The notes beneath the pieces were generated by a model. It was not told the origin of the DNA. It was given only the letters and a program-made list of their open reading frames with translations, and did not search any database. Shown here in pieces: positions 5,630-6,246 of a stretch of DNA of 6,246 bases (position 1 is its first letter; the number at the start of each line of letters is the position of its first letter). The position numbers were made by a program, and so were the translations under genes. Origin of the DNA: Candidatus Nitrosopelagicus sp. (GTDB lineage Archaea > Thermoproteota > Nitrososphaeria > Nitrososphaerales > Nitrosopumilaceae); contig DTTB01000149.1 of assembly GCA_012964965.1 (NCBI GenBank), forward strand, positions 1 through 6,246, given 5' to 3'.

Positions 5630-6246
5630 CCCTGACTAAATGTTTGTCTTAGACATTGTAATACCGCTTTCGACGTAGAATTCATTGTAGCTGTAGAACC
5701 TTTTGAAGTAGTCCATACATCTTTTATGCCAGCAAGTCTAAGTAAATTTCTAATTTTTTCTCCTGCCACTAGTCCAAGTCCACGAGGAGCAGGTAAAATT
5801 TCAATTGTTACGCTACCACCTCTTCCCCTTACTTTGAATGGTACAGAATGTTTTTGATCACATCTACATTCCCAACTACCGCATCCTAGTTTTACTGGAC
5901 TGACATTAAGATATGAAGCATTGTTTGCTTTTTCAATAGCAATTCTCATCTGTTTTGACTTTCCCATGCCTATACCTAACCAACCATTTTCATTTCCTGC
6001 AGCTACTAATGCCTTAAAACGAGTAGATTGCCCATTCGGTGTCATTTTTTGAATTATTCCAACATCAATAACTTCAGTTTTTAAATCAGGAAGTAATTTT
6101 TTTACAATACCAGCCTCTTGGATACGTAAACCATTAGATAAAATTTCTTCCATAGAGTTTATTTCTCCAGCTGCAACTTTTTTTCCTAAATTAGTTTGTG
6201 GGATCCACACCTTCTCTTCAACAGGTTTCCTTTCACGACGTGGTCG
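5626..6246 (-). CDS. rps5: 30S ribosomal protein S5 (uS5), 5' end outside window
   Basis: uS5 is a small-subunit protein at the decoding/mRNA entry side of the 30S. The frame stays open from the stop at 5626-5628 to the window edge at 6246 (206 codons). The residues before the GTG at 6210 read RPRRERKPVEEK, a basic tail of the kind that precedes VWIPxTxLG in homologues. So that GTG is an internal Val and the true start lies outside. Numbering from the GTG, the S5 N-terminal dsRBD-like domain runs about 43-108, with QKMTPNGQSTRF (54-65) and AAGNENGWLGIGMGKSKQMR (70-89). It is followed by the archaeal CGSWECRCDQKHSVPF (110-125) and the C-terminal domain with PAPRGLGLVAGEKIRNLL (140-157) and MNSTSKAVLQCLRQTF (176-191). 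Cys110, Cys115, Cys117 and His121 cluster; metal binding is possible but unproven. The stop overlaps rpl30 as ATGA. Confidence 0.96.
   Translation of the reverse strand, partial: RPRRERKPVEEKVWIPQTNLGKKVAAGEINSMEEILSNGLRIQEAGIVKKLLPDLKTEVIDVGIIQKMTPNGQSTRFKALVAAGNENGWLGIGMGKSKQMRIAIEKANNASYLNVSPVKLGCGSWECRCDQKHSVPFKVRGRGGSVTIEILPAPRGLGLVAGEKIRNLLRLAGIKDVWTTSKGSTATMNSTSKAVLQCLRQTFSQG

Overview
The window looks like the chromosome of an ammonia-oxidising archaeon of the Nitrososphaerota (Thaumarchaeota), probably the Nitrosopumilales. It is AT-rich. The proteins are archaeal in type: archaeal uS5 with its CGSWECRC segment, archaeal AdkA, a DUF106 insertase and a Cbf5-type pseudouridine synthase. 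The wording of the uS5, CMP-kinase-like and SecY proteins matches marine group I homologues as I remember them; no search was run.

All genes lie on the minus strand, so transcription runs from high to low coordinates. The order is rps5 (5' end outside the window), rpl30, rpl15, secY, adkA, a DUF106/EMC3-type membrane insertase, a cytidylate-kinase-like gene, truB/cbf5, and the 5' part of a membrane-anchored beta-sandwich protein that runs off position 1. This is the distal end of the archaeal spc ribosomal-protein operon and its usual followers. There is no intergenic stretch longer than 2 nt. Junctions are 1-2 nt gaps, ATGA stop/start overlaps, or longer overlaps (8, about 14 and 20 nt). I see no internal promoter, terminator, RNA gene, mobile element or CRISPR.

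The genes form one growth-linked unit. Ribosomal proteins uS5, uL30 and uL15 are followed by the SecY channel and a YidC/Oxa1-like insertase that together put proteins into the membrane. Two nucleoside-monophosphate kinases and the H/ACA-guided pseudouridine synthase that modifies rRNA come next. The last, partial gene is the only one without an obvious place in this theme.

I do not find a new system here. The points most worth a second look are an in-frame 75-nt tandem duplication at the C-terminus of uL15, a series of TTG starts after secY, an altered substrate region in the CMP-kinase-like protein, and the uncharacterised secreted or anchored protein coupled to truB.
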